Below, one piece after another: positions 36,631-47,624 of a stretch of DNA of 64,000 nt. The position numbers and the translations under genes were made by a program. The DNA comes from Herbaspirillum hiltneri N3 (lineage in GTDB: Bacteria; Pseudomonadota; Gammaproteobacteria; Burkholderiales; Burkholderiaceae_D): NCBI RefSeq assembly GCF_001267925.1, contig NZ_CP011409.1, positions 1,922,001 to 1,986,000 on the forward strand. Direction: 5' to 3'. The notes below the pieces were generated by a model, which saw only the letters and a list, made by a program, of their open reading frames with translations, was not told the DNA's origin and did no database searches. Each line of letters opens with the position of its first letter. The stretch's first letter is position 1.

Positions 36631-37929
36631 TTATCCGCCCAGGTAAATCATCTTGAACAGGAAAATCGCCGCGATCACCCAGATCACCGCCGACACATCC
36701 TTGACGCGGCCGGTCAGCAGCTTCAATGCGGCGTAGCTGATGAAGCCCAGCGCCAGGCCGTTGGCGATCGAATACGTGAACGGCATGACCAGCGCGGTAA
36801 TCACGGCCGGCACGCATTCCGTCGTGTCGTTCCAGTCGATGTCGGCCAGTTCGCGCAGCATCAGGCACGCCACGAAGAACAGCGCCGGCGCCGTTGCATA
36901 TGCCGGCACCACGCCTGCCAGCGGCGCAATGAACAGCGCCAGCAGGAACAATACCGCCACCGCCACCGCAGTCAGGCCGGTGCGGCCGCCCGCCTGCACG
37001 CCGGCCGCACTTTCAATATAGGCAGTGGTGCTCGATGTGCCAAGCAGCGAACCCGCGACGATCGCGCCGCTGTCGGCCAGCAGCGCCTTGTTGATGCGCT
37101 CGATCTTGCCGTCCTTCACCAGGCCGGCGCGCTGCGCCACGCCCATCAGCGTGCCGGTGGCGTCGAACAGTTCCACCAGGAAGAACACCAGCACGACATT
37201 GAGCAGGCCCATCGAGATCGCGCCCTTGAGGTCAAGCTGGAACAGCGTCGGCGAGATCGACGGCGGAGCGGAGAACACGCCGTTGAAATGATTGCCGCCG
37301 AAGATGAAGCTCAGCACTGTCACGCTCAGGATGCCGATCAGCAGCGCGCCGCGGATCTTCAGCTGGTCCAGTGCGACGATCACCAGGAAACCGATGATGG
37401 CCAGCACCGGTGCGACCTGATGCAGGTCGCCCATGGTGACGAAGGTGGCAGGGCTGGCGGCAACGATGCCGGAGTTCTTGAGCGAGATCAGCGCCAGGAA
37501 CAGTCCTATCCCCGCCGGTATCGCCGTGCGCAATGAATGCGGAATCGCGTTGATGATCAGCTCGCGGATGCGGAACAGGCTCACCAGCAGGAACAGGCAG
37601 CCCGAGATGAACACCGCACCCAGCGCAGCCTGCCACGGGAAGCCCATGCCCTTGACCACGGCGTAGGCGAAATAGGCGTTGAGGCCCATACCCGGCGCCA
37701 GGCCGATCGGGTAGTTGGCGTACAGGCCCATGATCAGGGTGCCGATCGCCGCCGCCACGCAGGTGGCGACGAAAACGGAATCCTTCGGCATGCCCGCATC
37801 CCCGAGGATGGATGGGTTGACGAAGATGATGTAGGCCATCGTGAGAAAGGTCGTGAGACCGGCCAGCAGCTCGGTACGGACGGTCGTACCGTTGTCGCTG
37901 AGTTTGAAAAACTTGTCTAGAAAAGTCAT
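36631..37929 (-). CDS. NCS2-type guanine/hypoxanthine permease (AzgA/GhxP-like)
   Basis: The 432-residue polytopic protein belongs to the AzgA-like NCS2 branch: start FKLSDNGTTVRTELLAGLT, the core TMAYIIFVNPSIL, the substrate-site segment APGMGLNAYFAY, LVELFDATGTLMGVA and the signature GTSSTTAYIESAAGV. E. coli relatives (GhxP, GhxQ, AdeP, AdeQ) import guanine/hypoxanthine or adenine with protons. Placed just upstream of xdhABC-guaD on the same strand, it probably feeds that pathway. Its leader contains a hairpin right before the ribosome binding site. Confidence 0.93.
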   Translation of the reverse strand: MTFLDKFFKLSDNGTTVRTELLAGLTTFLTMAYIIFVNPSILGDAGMPKDSVFVATCVAAAIGTLIMGLYANYPIGLAPGMGLNAYFAYAVVKGMGFPWQAALGAVFISGCLFLLVSLFRIRELIINAIPHSLRTAIPAGIGLFLALISLKNSGIVAASPATFVTMGDLHQVAPVLAIIGFLVIVALDQLKIRGALLIGILSVTVLSFIFGGNHFNGVFSAPPSISPTLFQLDLKGAISMGLLNVVLVFFLVELFDATGTLMGVAQRAGLVKDGKIERINKALLADSGAIVAGSLLGTSSTTAYIESAAGVQAGGRTGLTAVAVAVLFLLALFIAPLAGVVPAYATAPALFFVACLMLRELADIDWNDTTECVPAVITALVMPFTYSIANGLALGFISYAALKLLTGRVKDVSAVIWVIAAIFLFKMIYLGG

Positions 37930-37947
37930 GAGAATTGTCTCCGTTTA

Positions 37948-37965
37948 CGCACTGTGTACAGTGCG
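37948..37965 (-). promoter_or_regulatory. Hairpin next to the ribosome binding site of the purine permease
   Basis: On the - strand CGCACTG TACA CAGTGCG forms a perfect 7-bp stem with a 4-nt loop; it ends about 20 bases before the ATG and a few bases before the GGAGAC ribosome binding site. This fits either a dyad operator or a leader element controlling translation, for instance a purine-sensing riboswitch. The rest of the 335-bp gap (37930-38264) is AT-rich and has no gene. Confidence 0.45.
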
Positions 37966-38264
37966 CGATTCTTTTTTATACGCCAGAAAACTTGCAGATT
38001 TCTCAGGTCCGCAAAAAATGGGCGTTCTGATTTGTATCTTGTTTTGTGCCGCTTCCCATCCCTGACGACAGGCACGGAAACCGGCCTTGAGCAGATTGAT
38101 TGCAGCGTATGTAATGTCGTTGAAATATTTGGGCAAAACGTAAGTCATCGGGAATATCAACTATAAGTCTATGGGTATATGACTATGCAGAAATCGAATA
38201 TTGTCTGTCTGGCATCGTGCCGACAGTCGCCATTCCTTCTGCGAAAGTATGGAATTCAGCGAAT

Positions 38265-39173
38265 TCAGGGTCTGGTCCAGTAATCCGGCTGCGAATACAC
38301 CTCCTTCAGGTAATCGATGAAAAAGCGCGTCTTCGCCGGCAGGTGCCGTTGTTGCGGGTAGACCGCCATGATGTCGTAATGGGGCAGGGCATACTCGTCC
38401 AGCACCGTGATCAGTTCGCCCGAGGCCAGCTGCGACTGGATTTCCCAGGTCGAGCGCCACGCCAGTCCGAGTCCTTCGCTGGCCCAGCGATGCAGCAATT
38501 CGCCGTCATTGCAATCCAGGTTGCCCTGCGCGCGGATGATCACCGGCTTGCCGTTCTGCTGGAAATACCAGCCGCGCTGCTGTCCGCCCTGCAGGTTGAA
38601 GGCCAGGCAATTGTGCTGCGCCAGATCGTCCAGCGTCTTGGGGATACCGTTGCGGTGCAGGTATTCCGGTGCGGCGCACACCACACGGCGGTTGCCGGCC
38701 AGCTTGACCGCGACAAAACTCGGCTCGATCGCGCCGCCGATGCGGATGCCGAGGTCGTAACCCTCGCGCACCAGGTCCACCACGCGGTCGGTCAGGTTGA
38801 ACGAAATCTGCACTTCCGGATGGTTGGCCAGGAAAGCCGGCGCGTGCGGCGCTACGTGCAGTCGTCCATACGCCGCCGGCGTGGAGACGACAAGATGGCC
38901 GGTGGCCTTGTGGCGCCCCTCGGCGATGCTTTTTTCCGCCACCTCGATATCGCCCAGCAGCTTGCGGCAGTGGTCGAGGAAGACGCTGCCCTGTTCCGTC
39001 AATGTCAGGTGTCGCGTGGTGCGATGCATGAGCTTGGTGCCGAGGCGTTTTTCGAGTGCGTCGATGCGCCGGCCGAGCATTACGGGGGTGATGTTTTCCT
39101 CCAGCGCCGCCGCCGCGAGACTCCCTTTTTCGACCACGGACACGAAAGCTTCTATCTGTTTGAGTTTGTCCAC
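38265..39173 (-). CDS. LysR family regulator (divergent from gcl)
   Basis: The 302-residue protein has an N-terminal winged helix-turn-helix (FVSVVEKGSLAAAALEENITPVMLGRRI) and a LysR effector domain (TGHLVVSTPAAYGRLHV onward). It belongs to the large group resembling PA0477/DmlR-type regulators. Its gene is divergent from gcl, 164 bp away, so the gcl cluster is its most likely target; it is also co-oriented with the purine permease and xdh genes downstream. The effector is unknown. Confidence 0.9.
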   Translation of the reverse strand: MDKLKQIEAFVSVVEKGSLAAAALEENITPVMLGRRIDALEKRLGTKLMHRTTRHLTLTEQGSVFLDHCRKLLGDIEVAEKSIAEGRHKATGHLVVSTPAAYGRLHVAPHAPAFLANHPEVQISFNLTDRVVDLVREGYDLGIRIGGAIEPSFVAVKLAGNRRVVCAAPEYLHRNGIPKTLDDLAQHNCLAFNLQGGQQRGWYFQQNGKPVIIRAQGNLDCNDGELLHRWASEGLGLAWRSTWEIQSQLASGELITVLDEYALPHYDIMAVYPQQRHLPAKTRFFIDYLKEVYSQPDYWTRP

Positions 39174-39183
39174 AAATCCTCCT

Positions 39184-39227
39184 TATTCCATACTTTTTCT
39201 ATATTTCCATATTTTTAGTACGGAATA
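39184..39227. promoter_or_regulatory. Inverted repeat between the LysR gene and gcl
   Basis: TATTCCATACT (39184-39194) and AGTACGGAATA (39217-39227) match as an inverted repeat at 10 of 11 positions with a 22-bp AT-rich spacer containing ATATTTCCATATTT. It begins 10 bp from the LysR start codon, where autoregulating LysR proteins often bind. Confidence 0.5.
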
Positions 39228-39337
39228 AACAGATATTTAGTCTTCTTATCAAACAATATTGTTGGTTATAGGATGCATCTCATCGGTCGAGGGGCATCGT
39301 CGTTGCTTCCGGCGTATCCATAAACTCAGGAGGCAAC

Positions 39338-41113
<1,776 letters not shown>

Positions 41114-41149
41114 CTTACACGCAGCATCACGCTCATCAAGGACGCACAC

Positions 41150-41929
41150 ATGACAAAACTTGCCGCCAACCTCACCATGCTCTTCACCGAGCTGCCGTTC
41201 ATCGAGCGTTTCCGCGCCGCCGCGCAAGCCAATTTCAAGGCTGTGGAATTCCTGTTCCCCTACGCCTTCGAACCGGCGCAGATCGCCGAGCAACTGCGCA
41301 AGAACGAACTGGAACTGGTCCTGCACAATCTGCCCGCGGGCAACTGGGAAGCCGGCGAACGCGGCATCGCCTGCCATCCGGATCGCGTCGGTGAATTCCG
41401 CCAGGGCGTCGACGAGGCGATCCGCTACGCCAAGGTGCTGGGCGTCAGGCAACTCAACTGCTTGGTCGGCATCCAGCCGCCAGGCATCAGCGCCGCCGCC
41501 GCACGCGAGACGCTGGTCGCCAATCTGAAATTCGCCGCCGACAAGCTGCAAGCCGAAGGCATCGCCTTGCTGATCGAGCCGATCAACTATTTCGACATTC
41601 CGGGCTTCTTCCTCAACACCACGAAGCAGGCTGCCGAACTGATCGCCTCGACCGGCTCCAACAACCTGTTCGTGCAGTACGACATCTATCACATGCAGCG
41701 CATGGAGGGCGAACTGGCCAACACCATCAAGGCCAATCTCTCGCTGATCCGCCATGTGCAACTGGCTGACAATCCCGGCCGTTTCGAACCGGGCACCGGC
41801 GAGATCAACTATCGCTTCCTGTTCCGGTATCTGGACGAGATCGGCTACCAGGGCTGGATCGGCTGCGAATACAAGCCTAAGGCCGGCACGGTAGAGGGGC
41901 TGGGCTGGCGCGCTGCGCACGGCCTGTGA
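41150..41929 (+). CDS. hyi: Hydroxypyruvate isomerase
   Basis: Hyi interconverts hydroxypyruvate and tartronate semialdehyde. The 259-residue xylose-isomerase-like TIM barrel starts KLAANLTMLFTELPFIERF, has the metal/catalytic glutamate in LLIEPINYFDIPGFFL, QYDIYHMQRMEGE, and the second glutamate in WIGCEYKPKAGT. Length equals E. coli Hyi (258). It lies 36 bp after gcl. Confidence 0.96.
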   Translation: MTKLAANLTMLFTELPFIERFRAAAQANFKAVEFLFPYAFEPAQIAEQLRKNELELVLHNLPAGNWEAGERGIACHPDRVGEFRQGVDEAIRYAKVLGVRQLNCLVGIQPPGISAAAARETLVANLKFAADKLQAEGIALLIEPINYFDIPGFFLNTTKQAAELIASTGSNNLFVQYDIYHMQRMEGELANTIKANLSLIRHVQLADNPGRFEPGTGEINYRFLFRYLDEIGYQGWIGCEYKPKAGTVEGLGWRAAHGL

Positions 41930-41976
41930 TCCAGGCTTGCAAGGAATTCATTTATTCATCTTAGAGGAGACACATC

Positions 41977-42864
41977 ATGGCAAAAGTCGGATTCATCGGA
42001 TTGGGCATCATGGGTTCGCCCATGGCGGAGAACCTGCAAAAGGGCGGTCACAAGCTCTACCTGCATGACCAGAAAAATCCCCCCGCAGCGCTGATCGAGG
42101 GCGGCGCCACCGTCTGTACCTCGGGCGCAGAAGTGGCCAAGCGCGCCGACATCATCATCGTGATGGTGCCGGACACCCCGCACGTGGAAGCGGTGCTGTT
42201 CAGCAAGGGCGGCGTCGCCGAAGGCCTCTCCGCCGGTAAGATCGTGGTCGACATGAGCTCGATCTCGCCGATCGCCACCAAGGGCTTCGCGCAAAAGATC
42301 AACGCATTTGGCTGCGAATACCTGGACGCGCCGGTCTCCGGCGGTGAAGTGGGCGCCAAGGCGGCGTCGCTGACGATCATGGTCGGCGGCAATGAGTCGG
42401 CGTTCAATGACGTCAAGCCGCTGTTTGAACTGATGGGCAAGAATATCACGCTGGTCGGCGGCAATGGCGACGGCCAGACCACCAAGGTCGCCAACCAGAT
42501 CATCGTGGCGCTGAACATTCAGGCCGTGGCGGAGGCATTGCTGTTTGCTTCCAAGGCTGGTGCGGATCCTGCGCGCGTACGGCAGGCGTTGATGGGCGGG
42601 TTCGCCTCGTCACGCATCCTGGAGGTGCATGGCGAGCGCATGGTTAAGCGCACCTTCAATCCTGGTTTCCGGATTGAGTTGCATCAGAAGGATTTGAATC
42701 TTGCCTTGCAAGGGGCGAAGGCTTTGGGTGTGAGCTTGCCTAATACGGCTGCTACTCAGGAGTTGATGAATGCTTGTGCGGCGAATGGGATGAGCGGGTT
42801 GGATCATTCGGCGTTGTGCCGGGCGATTGAGTTGATGTCGAATCATGAGATTGCCAAGGGCTGA
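41977..42864 (+). CDS. glxR: 2-hydroxy-3-oxopropionate (tartronate semialdehyde) reductase
   Basis: The 295-residue beta-hydroxyacid dehydrogenase reduces tartronate semialdehyde to D-glycerate. It starts with the dinucleotide motif GFIGLGIMGSPMAENL, contains the substrate motif DAPVSGGEVGAKAAS and the catalytic lysine in TTKVANQIIVALN. An AGAGGAGA ribosome binding site precedes ATG 41977. From about 42,580 to its end the coding strand becomes rich in G and T at third positions, unlike the first two thirds of the gene. Confidence 0.95.
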   Translation: MAKVGFIGLGIMGSPMAENLQKGGHKLYLHDQKNPPAALIEGGATVCTSGAEVAKRADIIIVMVPDTPHVEAVLFSKGGVAEGLSAGKIVVDMSSISPIATKGFAQKINAFGCEYLDAPVSGGEVGAKAASLTIMVGGNESAFNDVKPLFELMGKNITLVGGNGDGQTTKVANQIIVALNIQAVAEALLFASKAGADPARVRQALMGGFASSRILEVHGERMVKRTFNPGFRIELHQKDLNLALQGAKALGVSLPNTAATQELMNACAANGMSGLDHSALCRAIELMSNHEIAKG

Positions 42865-42910
42865 TCTGGTCGGCTGTTCCGGCTGATCGGCTGGTCGTTG
42901 CTGACGCTGT

Positions 42911-42960
42911 TCGCTCTTCGATCAAACCTGCCGGGCCCGGCAGGGTTGATCGAAGAGAGA
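42911..42960. repeat. Near-perfect 44-bp palindrome between glxR and the glycerate kinase gene
   Basis: Positions 42914-42935 and 42936-42957 are reverse complements at 21 of 22 positions with no spacer (centre ccgggcccgg); two more pairs fit after one further mismatch. As RNA this would be a very stable hairpin. No U-run follows. It could be an intercistronic attenuator or processing hairpin, or a repeat element. Confidence 0.8.
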
Positions 42961-43010
42961 CCAAAATCAATTGCCACCGACCGAGAGTCGGAACAAAAGG
43001 AAACAACAGC

Positions 43011-44276
43011 ATGCTGAACAACCCACGCCAATTCCTCCTCGACCTCTACACCGCCGCCGTCTCCGCAGTAAGCGCAGAAAAATCCCTCCCGACATTCCTG
43101 CCCGAACCGCCAAAGCAAGGAAGAACCATCGTCATCGGCGCAGGCAAAGGCGCAGCAGCCATGGCCAAGACCGTGGAGCAGCACTGGCCCGGAAAAATAT
43201 CAGGACTGGTGGTCACGCGATACGGCCACGGCGCCGACTGCAAACAAATCGAAGTCGTCGAAGCTTCCCACCCAGTACCGGATGAAGCCGGCAGAAAAGC
43301 CGCCGCCCGCATGCTGGCGATGGTGCAAGGCCTCACCAAAGACGACCTCGTCCTCTGCCTGATCTCCGGCGGCGGCTCCGCATTGCTGGCATTGCCCGCC
43401 GAAGGCATCACCCTCGAACAAAAGCAGGCCATCAACAAAGCCCTGCTCAAAAGCGGCGCCAACATCTTCGAAATGAACTGCGTCCGCAAACACCTCTCCG
43501 CCGTCAAAGGCGGGCGGCTGGCGCTGGCCTGTGCGCCGGCGCGCGTGGTAACGCTGATGATCTCGGATATCCCCGGTGACGATCCCGGCATCATCGCCAG
43601 CGGCCCGACACTACCCGACGCCACCACCTGCGCCGAGGCATTGGCGGTGCTGCGCAAATACAAGATCGAGATCCCACCCTCGGTGCAAGCGCATCTCGAG
43701 TCCGGCATCGGCGAAACCCCCAAGCCCGGCGACGCGCGTCTCAAGACGAATGAGCACCACGTCATCGCCACCGCCCAGCAAGCCTTGCAGGCAGCGGCGA
43801 CAGCTGCGCGCGCAGCCGGCGTCACTCCCTACATCTTGTCCGACGACATGGAAGGCGAAGCGCGCGACATCGGCCTGGCGCACGCCGCCATCGCAAGACA
43901 GATCGCCCAATACGACCAGCCGTTCAAGAAACCCTGCGTGCTGATTTCCGGCGGTGAAACCACCGTCACGGTGCGCGGCACCGGTCGCGGCGGACGCAAC
44001 GCGGAATTTCTGCTCAGCCTCGCCAACGCCCTCAATGGCGCACCCGGCATGCACGCGATCGCCTGCGATACCGACGGTATCGACGGCTCCGAGGACAACG
44101 CCGGTGCCGTCTATCAGCCGGACTCAATGAAACGTGCCGAAGAACTCGGTCTGAATCCCAAGGCGCTGCTGGAGAACAACGACGGCTACGGCTTTTTCAG
44201 CGCGCTCGGCGACCTCGTCGTCAGCGGCCCGACGCGCACCAATGTCAATGACTTCCGCGCCATCCTGATCCTTTAA
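43011..44276 (+). CDS. ttuD: Glycerate 2-kinase (MOFRL family, TtuD type)
   Basis: The 421-residue protein phosphorylates D-glycerate, in this family normally to 2-phosphoglycerate. Motifs: VIGAGKGAAAMA, VVEASHPVPDEAG, LISGGGSALLALP, the catalytic MNCVRKHLSAVKGGRLA, and the MOFRL end GGETTVTVRGTGRGGRNAEF with DTDGIDGSED. It was once annotated as hydroxypyruvate reductase in many genomes. ATG 43011 follows AAAGGAAA. The first part of the gene is rich in C and A on the coding strand, the opposite of the end of glxR. Confidence 0.94.
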   Translation: MLNNPRQFLLDLYTAAVSAVSAEKSLPTFLPEPPKQGRTIVIGAGKGAAAMAKTVEQHWPGKISGLVVTRYGHGADCKQIEVVEASHPVPDEAGRKAAARMLAMVQGLTKDDLVLCLISGGGSALLALPAEGITLEQKQAINKALLKSGANIFEMNCVRKHLSAVKGGRLALACAPARVVTLMISDIPGDDPGIIASGPTLPDATTCAEALAVLRKYKIEIPPSVQAHLESGIGETPKPGDARLKTNEHHVIATAQQALQAAATAARAAGVTPYILSDDMEGEARDIGLAHAAIARQIAQYDQPFKKPCVLISGGETTVTVRGTGRGGRNAEFLLSLANALNGAPGMHAIACDTDGIDGSEDNAGAVYQPDSMKRAEELGLNPKALLENNDGYGFFSALGDLVVSGPTRTNVNDFRAILIL

Positions 44277-44353
44277 GAAATTCCCGGCATCGACGCCGTA
44301 TACCAACGACAGCAACAGCAGCAACAACAGCAACACCACCAAGGAGACCGTCC

Positions 44354-45766
44354 ATGCGACGTCAACGCCAGGCAAAAATCGTAGCCACGCTCGGCCCCGC
44401 CAGCGCCACCAAAGACATGATCAAGGCCTTGTTCGAAGCAGGCGCCGATGTGTTCCGCTTCAACTTCAGCCACGGCACCCACGCCGACCATCATGCGCGC
44501 TTCGAGATCGTGCGCGCGGTCGAGCGCGAAGTCGGTCGGCCGATTGCCATCCTCGCCGACCTGCAAGGTCCCAAGCTGCGCGTCGGTCAATTCGCCGACG
44601 GCAAGGTTCAGTTGGAAGCAGGGCAAGAGTTCGTGCTTGACTGCGACACTACGCCAGGCGACACCACGCGCGTCTGCCTGCCGCATGCCGAACTGTTCGA
44701 GGTCATTGCCGCCGGCCAGTCGCTGCTGCTCGACGACGGCAAACTGCGCCTGCAGGTGCTGGACAGCGACGGCCAACGCATCCGCACGTGGGTCATCAAC
44801 GGCGGCGCCTTGTCCGACCGCAAGGGCGTCAACGTACCCGATGCCGTGCTGCCGATTCCCGCGCTGACCGAGAAGGACAAGCGCGATCTGTCCTTTGCAC
44901 TGGAACTCGGCGTCGACTGGATTGCATTATCTTTCGTCCAGCGTCCGGAAGACGTGCACGAAGCCCGCGCCCTGATCAACGGCCGCGCCGCCGTGCTGTC
45001 CAAACTGGAAAAACCCGCGGCCCTCGACCGCCTCGACGAAATCGTCCAGGCCTCCGACGCCATCATGGTCGCGCGCGGCGACCTCGGCGTCGAGCTGCCG
45101 CCCGAGCGCGTGCCCGGCACGCAAAAGCGCATCCTGCGCGCCTGCCGCCAGCAGGGCAAGCCGATCATCATCGCTACCCAGATGCTGGAATCGATGATCA
45201 CCAGCCCGGTGCCGACGCGCGCCGAAGTCTCCGACGTCGCCAGCGCCATCTATGACGGCTCCGACGCCGTCATGCTGTCTGCCGAATCCGCCAACGGCAG
45301 CTATCCGTTGCAAGCGGTCGCCATGATGGACCGCGTCATCGGCGAAGTCGAACGCGACCCGCTTTACCGCAACATGATCGACGCCCAGCAGGAAACGCCG
45401 CAGTCCAACAGTTCCGACGCCATCTGTTCAGCGCTGCGCGACGTCACGCGCATCGTCGGCGCCACGGCCACCGTGACCTACACCAGCTCCGGCCACACCA
45501 GCCTGCGCGCTGCCCGCGAACGCCCGATGGCGCCGATCCTGAGCATTACACCGAAGATTGCAACGGCACGAAAACTGGCACTGGTGTGGGGCGTGCATTC
45601 AACGATCAGCGACCAGATCCACAACGAAAGCGAGATGGTCAGCGCGGCATGCCAAACGGCATTGAGGGAAGGATTTGCGAAGAAAGGCGATCAGATCGCC
45701 ATCACCGCCGGCATGCCTTTTGGGCAGCCGGGGAGTACTAACTTGTTGCGGTTGGCGCAGGTGTAA
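44354..45766 (+). CDS. pyk: Pyruvate kinase
   Basis: Pyk turns phosphoenolpyruvate and ADP into pyruvate and ATP. The 470-residue protein has RQRQAKIVATLGPAS, FRFNFSHG, ILADLQGPKLRVG, SKLEKPAALD, MVARGDLGVELP, the catalytic IIATQMLESMI and PTRAEVSDVASAIYDG. AAGGAGA precedes ATG 44354; upstream lies a CAA/CAG-rich run (44306-44340). As the last gene of the gcl cluster it completes the route from glyoxylate to pyruvate apart from enolase. The main glycolytic pyk may lie elsewhere. Confidence 0.96.
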   Translation: MRRQRQAKIVATLGPASATKDMIKALFEAGADVFRFNFSHGTHADHHARFEIVRAVEREVGRPIAILADLQGPKLRVGQFADGKVQLEAGQEFVLDCDTTPGDTTRVCLPHAELFEVIAAGQSLLLDDGKLRLQVLDSDGQRIRTWVINGGALSDRKGVNVPDAVLPIPALTEKDKRDLSFALELGVDWIALSFVQRPEDVHEARALINGRAAVLSKLEKPAALDRLDEIVQASDAIMVARGDLGVELPPERVPGTQKRILRACRQQGKPIIIATQMLESMITSPVPTRAEVSDVASAIYDGSDAVMLSAESANGSYPLQAVAMMDRVIGEVERDPLYRNMIDAQQETPQSNSSDAICSALRDVTRIVGATATVTYTSSGHTSLRAARERPMAPILSITPKIATARKLALVWGVHSTISDQIHNESEMVSAACQTALREGFAKKGDQIAITAGMPFGQPGSTNLLRLAQV

Positions 45767-45873
45767 CGGACTCGGATTTAAAGGGCTACACAAGAAACCG
45801 TCCGGCAGAGCCTGATCCTGTCAGGCATGTCATTCAATCGGTACGTCGCCCTTTCGATCCGCGAATGGACTTC

Positions 45874-46767
45874 CTATGCCTTGATATCGTCGATGCCCCA
45901 GACGTCCTTTATGACGCCTAGCAACGTACTGACGCCGACATCGCTGGAACAGCTTTTCAGATAAATGAAAGACAAGGCGCAGTGCTGTTCTATCTTGTCC
46001 CAGATGACCAGCTCCCCTTTCCCTTGTGCTGCCATGGCGACGTCGTTACGCAATAGGCACAGACCGACACCCATCTTGACCAGACTTGCCATGGAAGATT
46101 CTTGGTCCGCTTCCGCTACGGTCGTCTGCTCCCCCCCGTATTCCTGAAACATCTCCCGCACCAGGCGATGCTGCGAACTATACACCGGCGTACCCACCCA
46201 AGGCATGGCAGCAATCTCTCGCCAGCCTGCTTCAGCGATTTTTCCAGCCCAAGTGGGCGGCGCTACGACCAGATAGGTCAGCGTGCTCAATCGCAACGTG
46301 CACATGGCCGGATCATCGACTTCACCAAGATAGAAACCGCAGTCCAGTTTGCGTGCGGCGACCTGCTCCATGATGAAGCCGGAAATACCATGCGCCAGCC
46401 TGATTTCCATTTTCGGATAAAAGCTGACAATGTGCCGCAAGAGCATTCCGAGACGGATATAGTCCGGATCGATAATGGTCCCCAGGCGTACCGTTCCAGC
46501 CACCTCTCCTTGCATCTTCCTGGCCGTGTTGACCAGATCAACGGCATTGCTGAGAGTCTTGCGCGCATGCTCCAGCAGAAGCTCCCCCGGCTTGGTGATC
46601 GTCATGCCGCTGGAAGTACGCTCGAAGAGCGTCACGCCGAGTTCTTCCTCAAGGGCCTTGACTTGCTTACTGACGGTCGGCTGTGTGAGATTCAGGATCT
46701 CAGCGGCACGCGTCAAGTGACCTGTGCTGGCAACGGTCAAGAAAGCGCGAAGTTGATAAATTTCCAT
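45874..46767 (-). CDS. LysR family regulator
   Basis: The 297-residue protein has the LysR helix-turn-helix (MEIYQLRAFLTVASTGHLTRAAEILNL split by TQPTVSKQVKALEEEL) and an effector domain. ATG 46767 is chosen because it gives the standard LysR N-terminus; the frame is open 207 bp further up without similarity. By sampled counts it is lower in GC than its neighbours (one 60-base line at 47%), which may mean foreign origin. It is convergent with pyk and bordered on the other side by gene debris. No target is evident. Confidence 0.9.
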   Translation of the reverse strand: MEIYQLRAFLTVASTGHLTRAAEILNLTQPTVSKQVKALEEELGVTLFERTSSGMTITKPGELLLEHARKTLSNAVDLVNTARKMQGEVAGTVRLGTIIDPDYIRLGMLLRHIVSFYPKMEIRLAHGISGFIMEQVAARKLDCGFYLGEVDDPAMCTLRLSTLTYLVVAPPTWAGKIAEAGWREIAAMPWVGTPVYSSQHRLVREMFQEYGGEQTTVAEADQESSMASLVKMGVGLCLLRNDVAMAAQGKGELVIWDKIEQHCALSFIYLKSCSSDVGVSTLLGVIKDVWGIDDIKA

Positions 46768-46908
46768 GGTATGGCGTCGCTGGTCGGAAACATAAAACAA
46801 CTGGGATGCGAGGAAAAATCTGCTACAGCTTGGGATTGTAAACACAAAACAAATGCAGGGGCAGCGGCCGGCGTCATGATATTTCCTGAATCGCGAAAGC
46901 TGGGCTGC

Positions 46909-46951
46909 CCGCAAAATAAAAAAGGCGCTTGCTCTCCTGAACGCAAGCGCC
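46909..46951 (-). terminator. Orphan rho-independent terminator (- strand)
   Basis: Perfect 9-bp stem ggcgcttgc (46924-46932) and gcaagcgcc (46943-46951), followed on the - strand by TTTTTTATTTT. It points away from the enolase fragment and lies about 110 bp after it, so it may be the old enolase terminator. Confidence 0.8.
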
Positions 46952-47062
46952 AAGACCAATAGATTGCATGACAAATGATGCGCTTACCGGTCGCGCACAC
47001 GTCATGCTACGTGCGGATCGTGACTCGCCTGACGACGTGGTCCTTGGGCCTTGGCCTGCCTG

Positions 47063-47485
<423 letters not shown>

Positions 47486-47624
47486 TGCAGCGGAATTTCC
47501 CGATGGAAATGCGGGAAATCTCGAATCTTTGCAAGGTCTTGCGGCAATTGCGCCAGCCAAACTCGGGTACCATTGAACCGGTTTCCGGACTGGATCGAAC
47601 GGCATTTCCGAGAAGAAAAATATT

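Noticed and set aside
33006..36656. Very long antisense open frame (1216 codons) across xdhA and xdhB
   Set aside because: It is opposite to two well-recognised genes, has low-complexity Arg/Ala/His-rich content typical of shadow frames in GC-rich DNA, and no ribosome binding site or family likeness.
44306..44340. CAA/CAG-rich run before pyk considered as a regulatory repeat
   Set aside because: Irregular and short; probably only an unstructured, A/C-rich translation leader.
45767..45873. Terminator between convergent pyk and the LysR gene
   Set aside because: Only a 5-bp stem (cctga/tcagg) without a T-run is visible, too weak to call.
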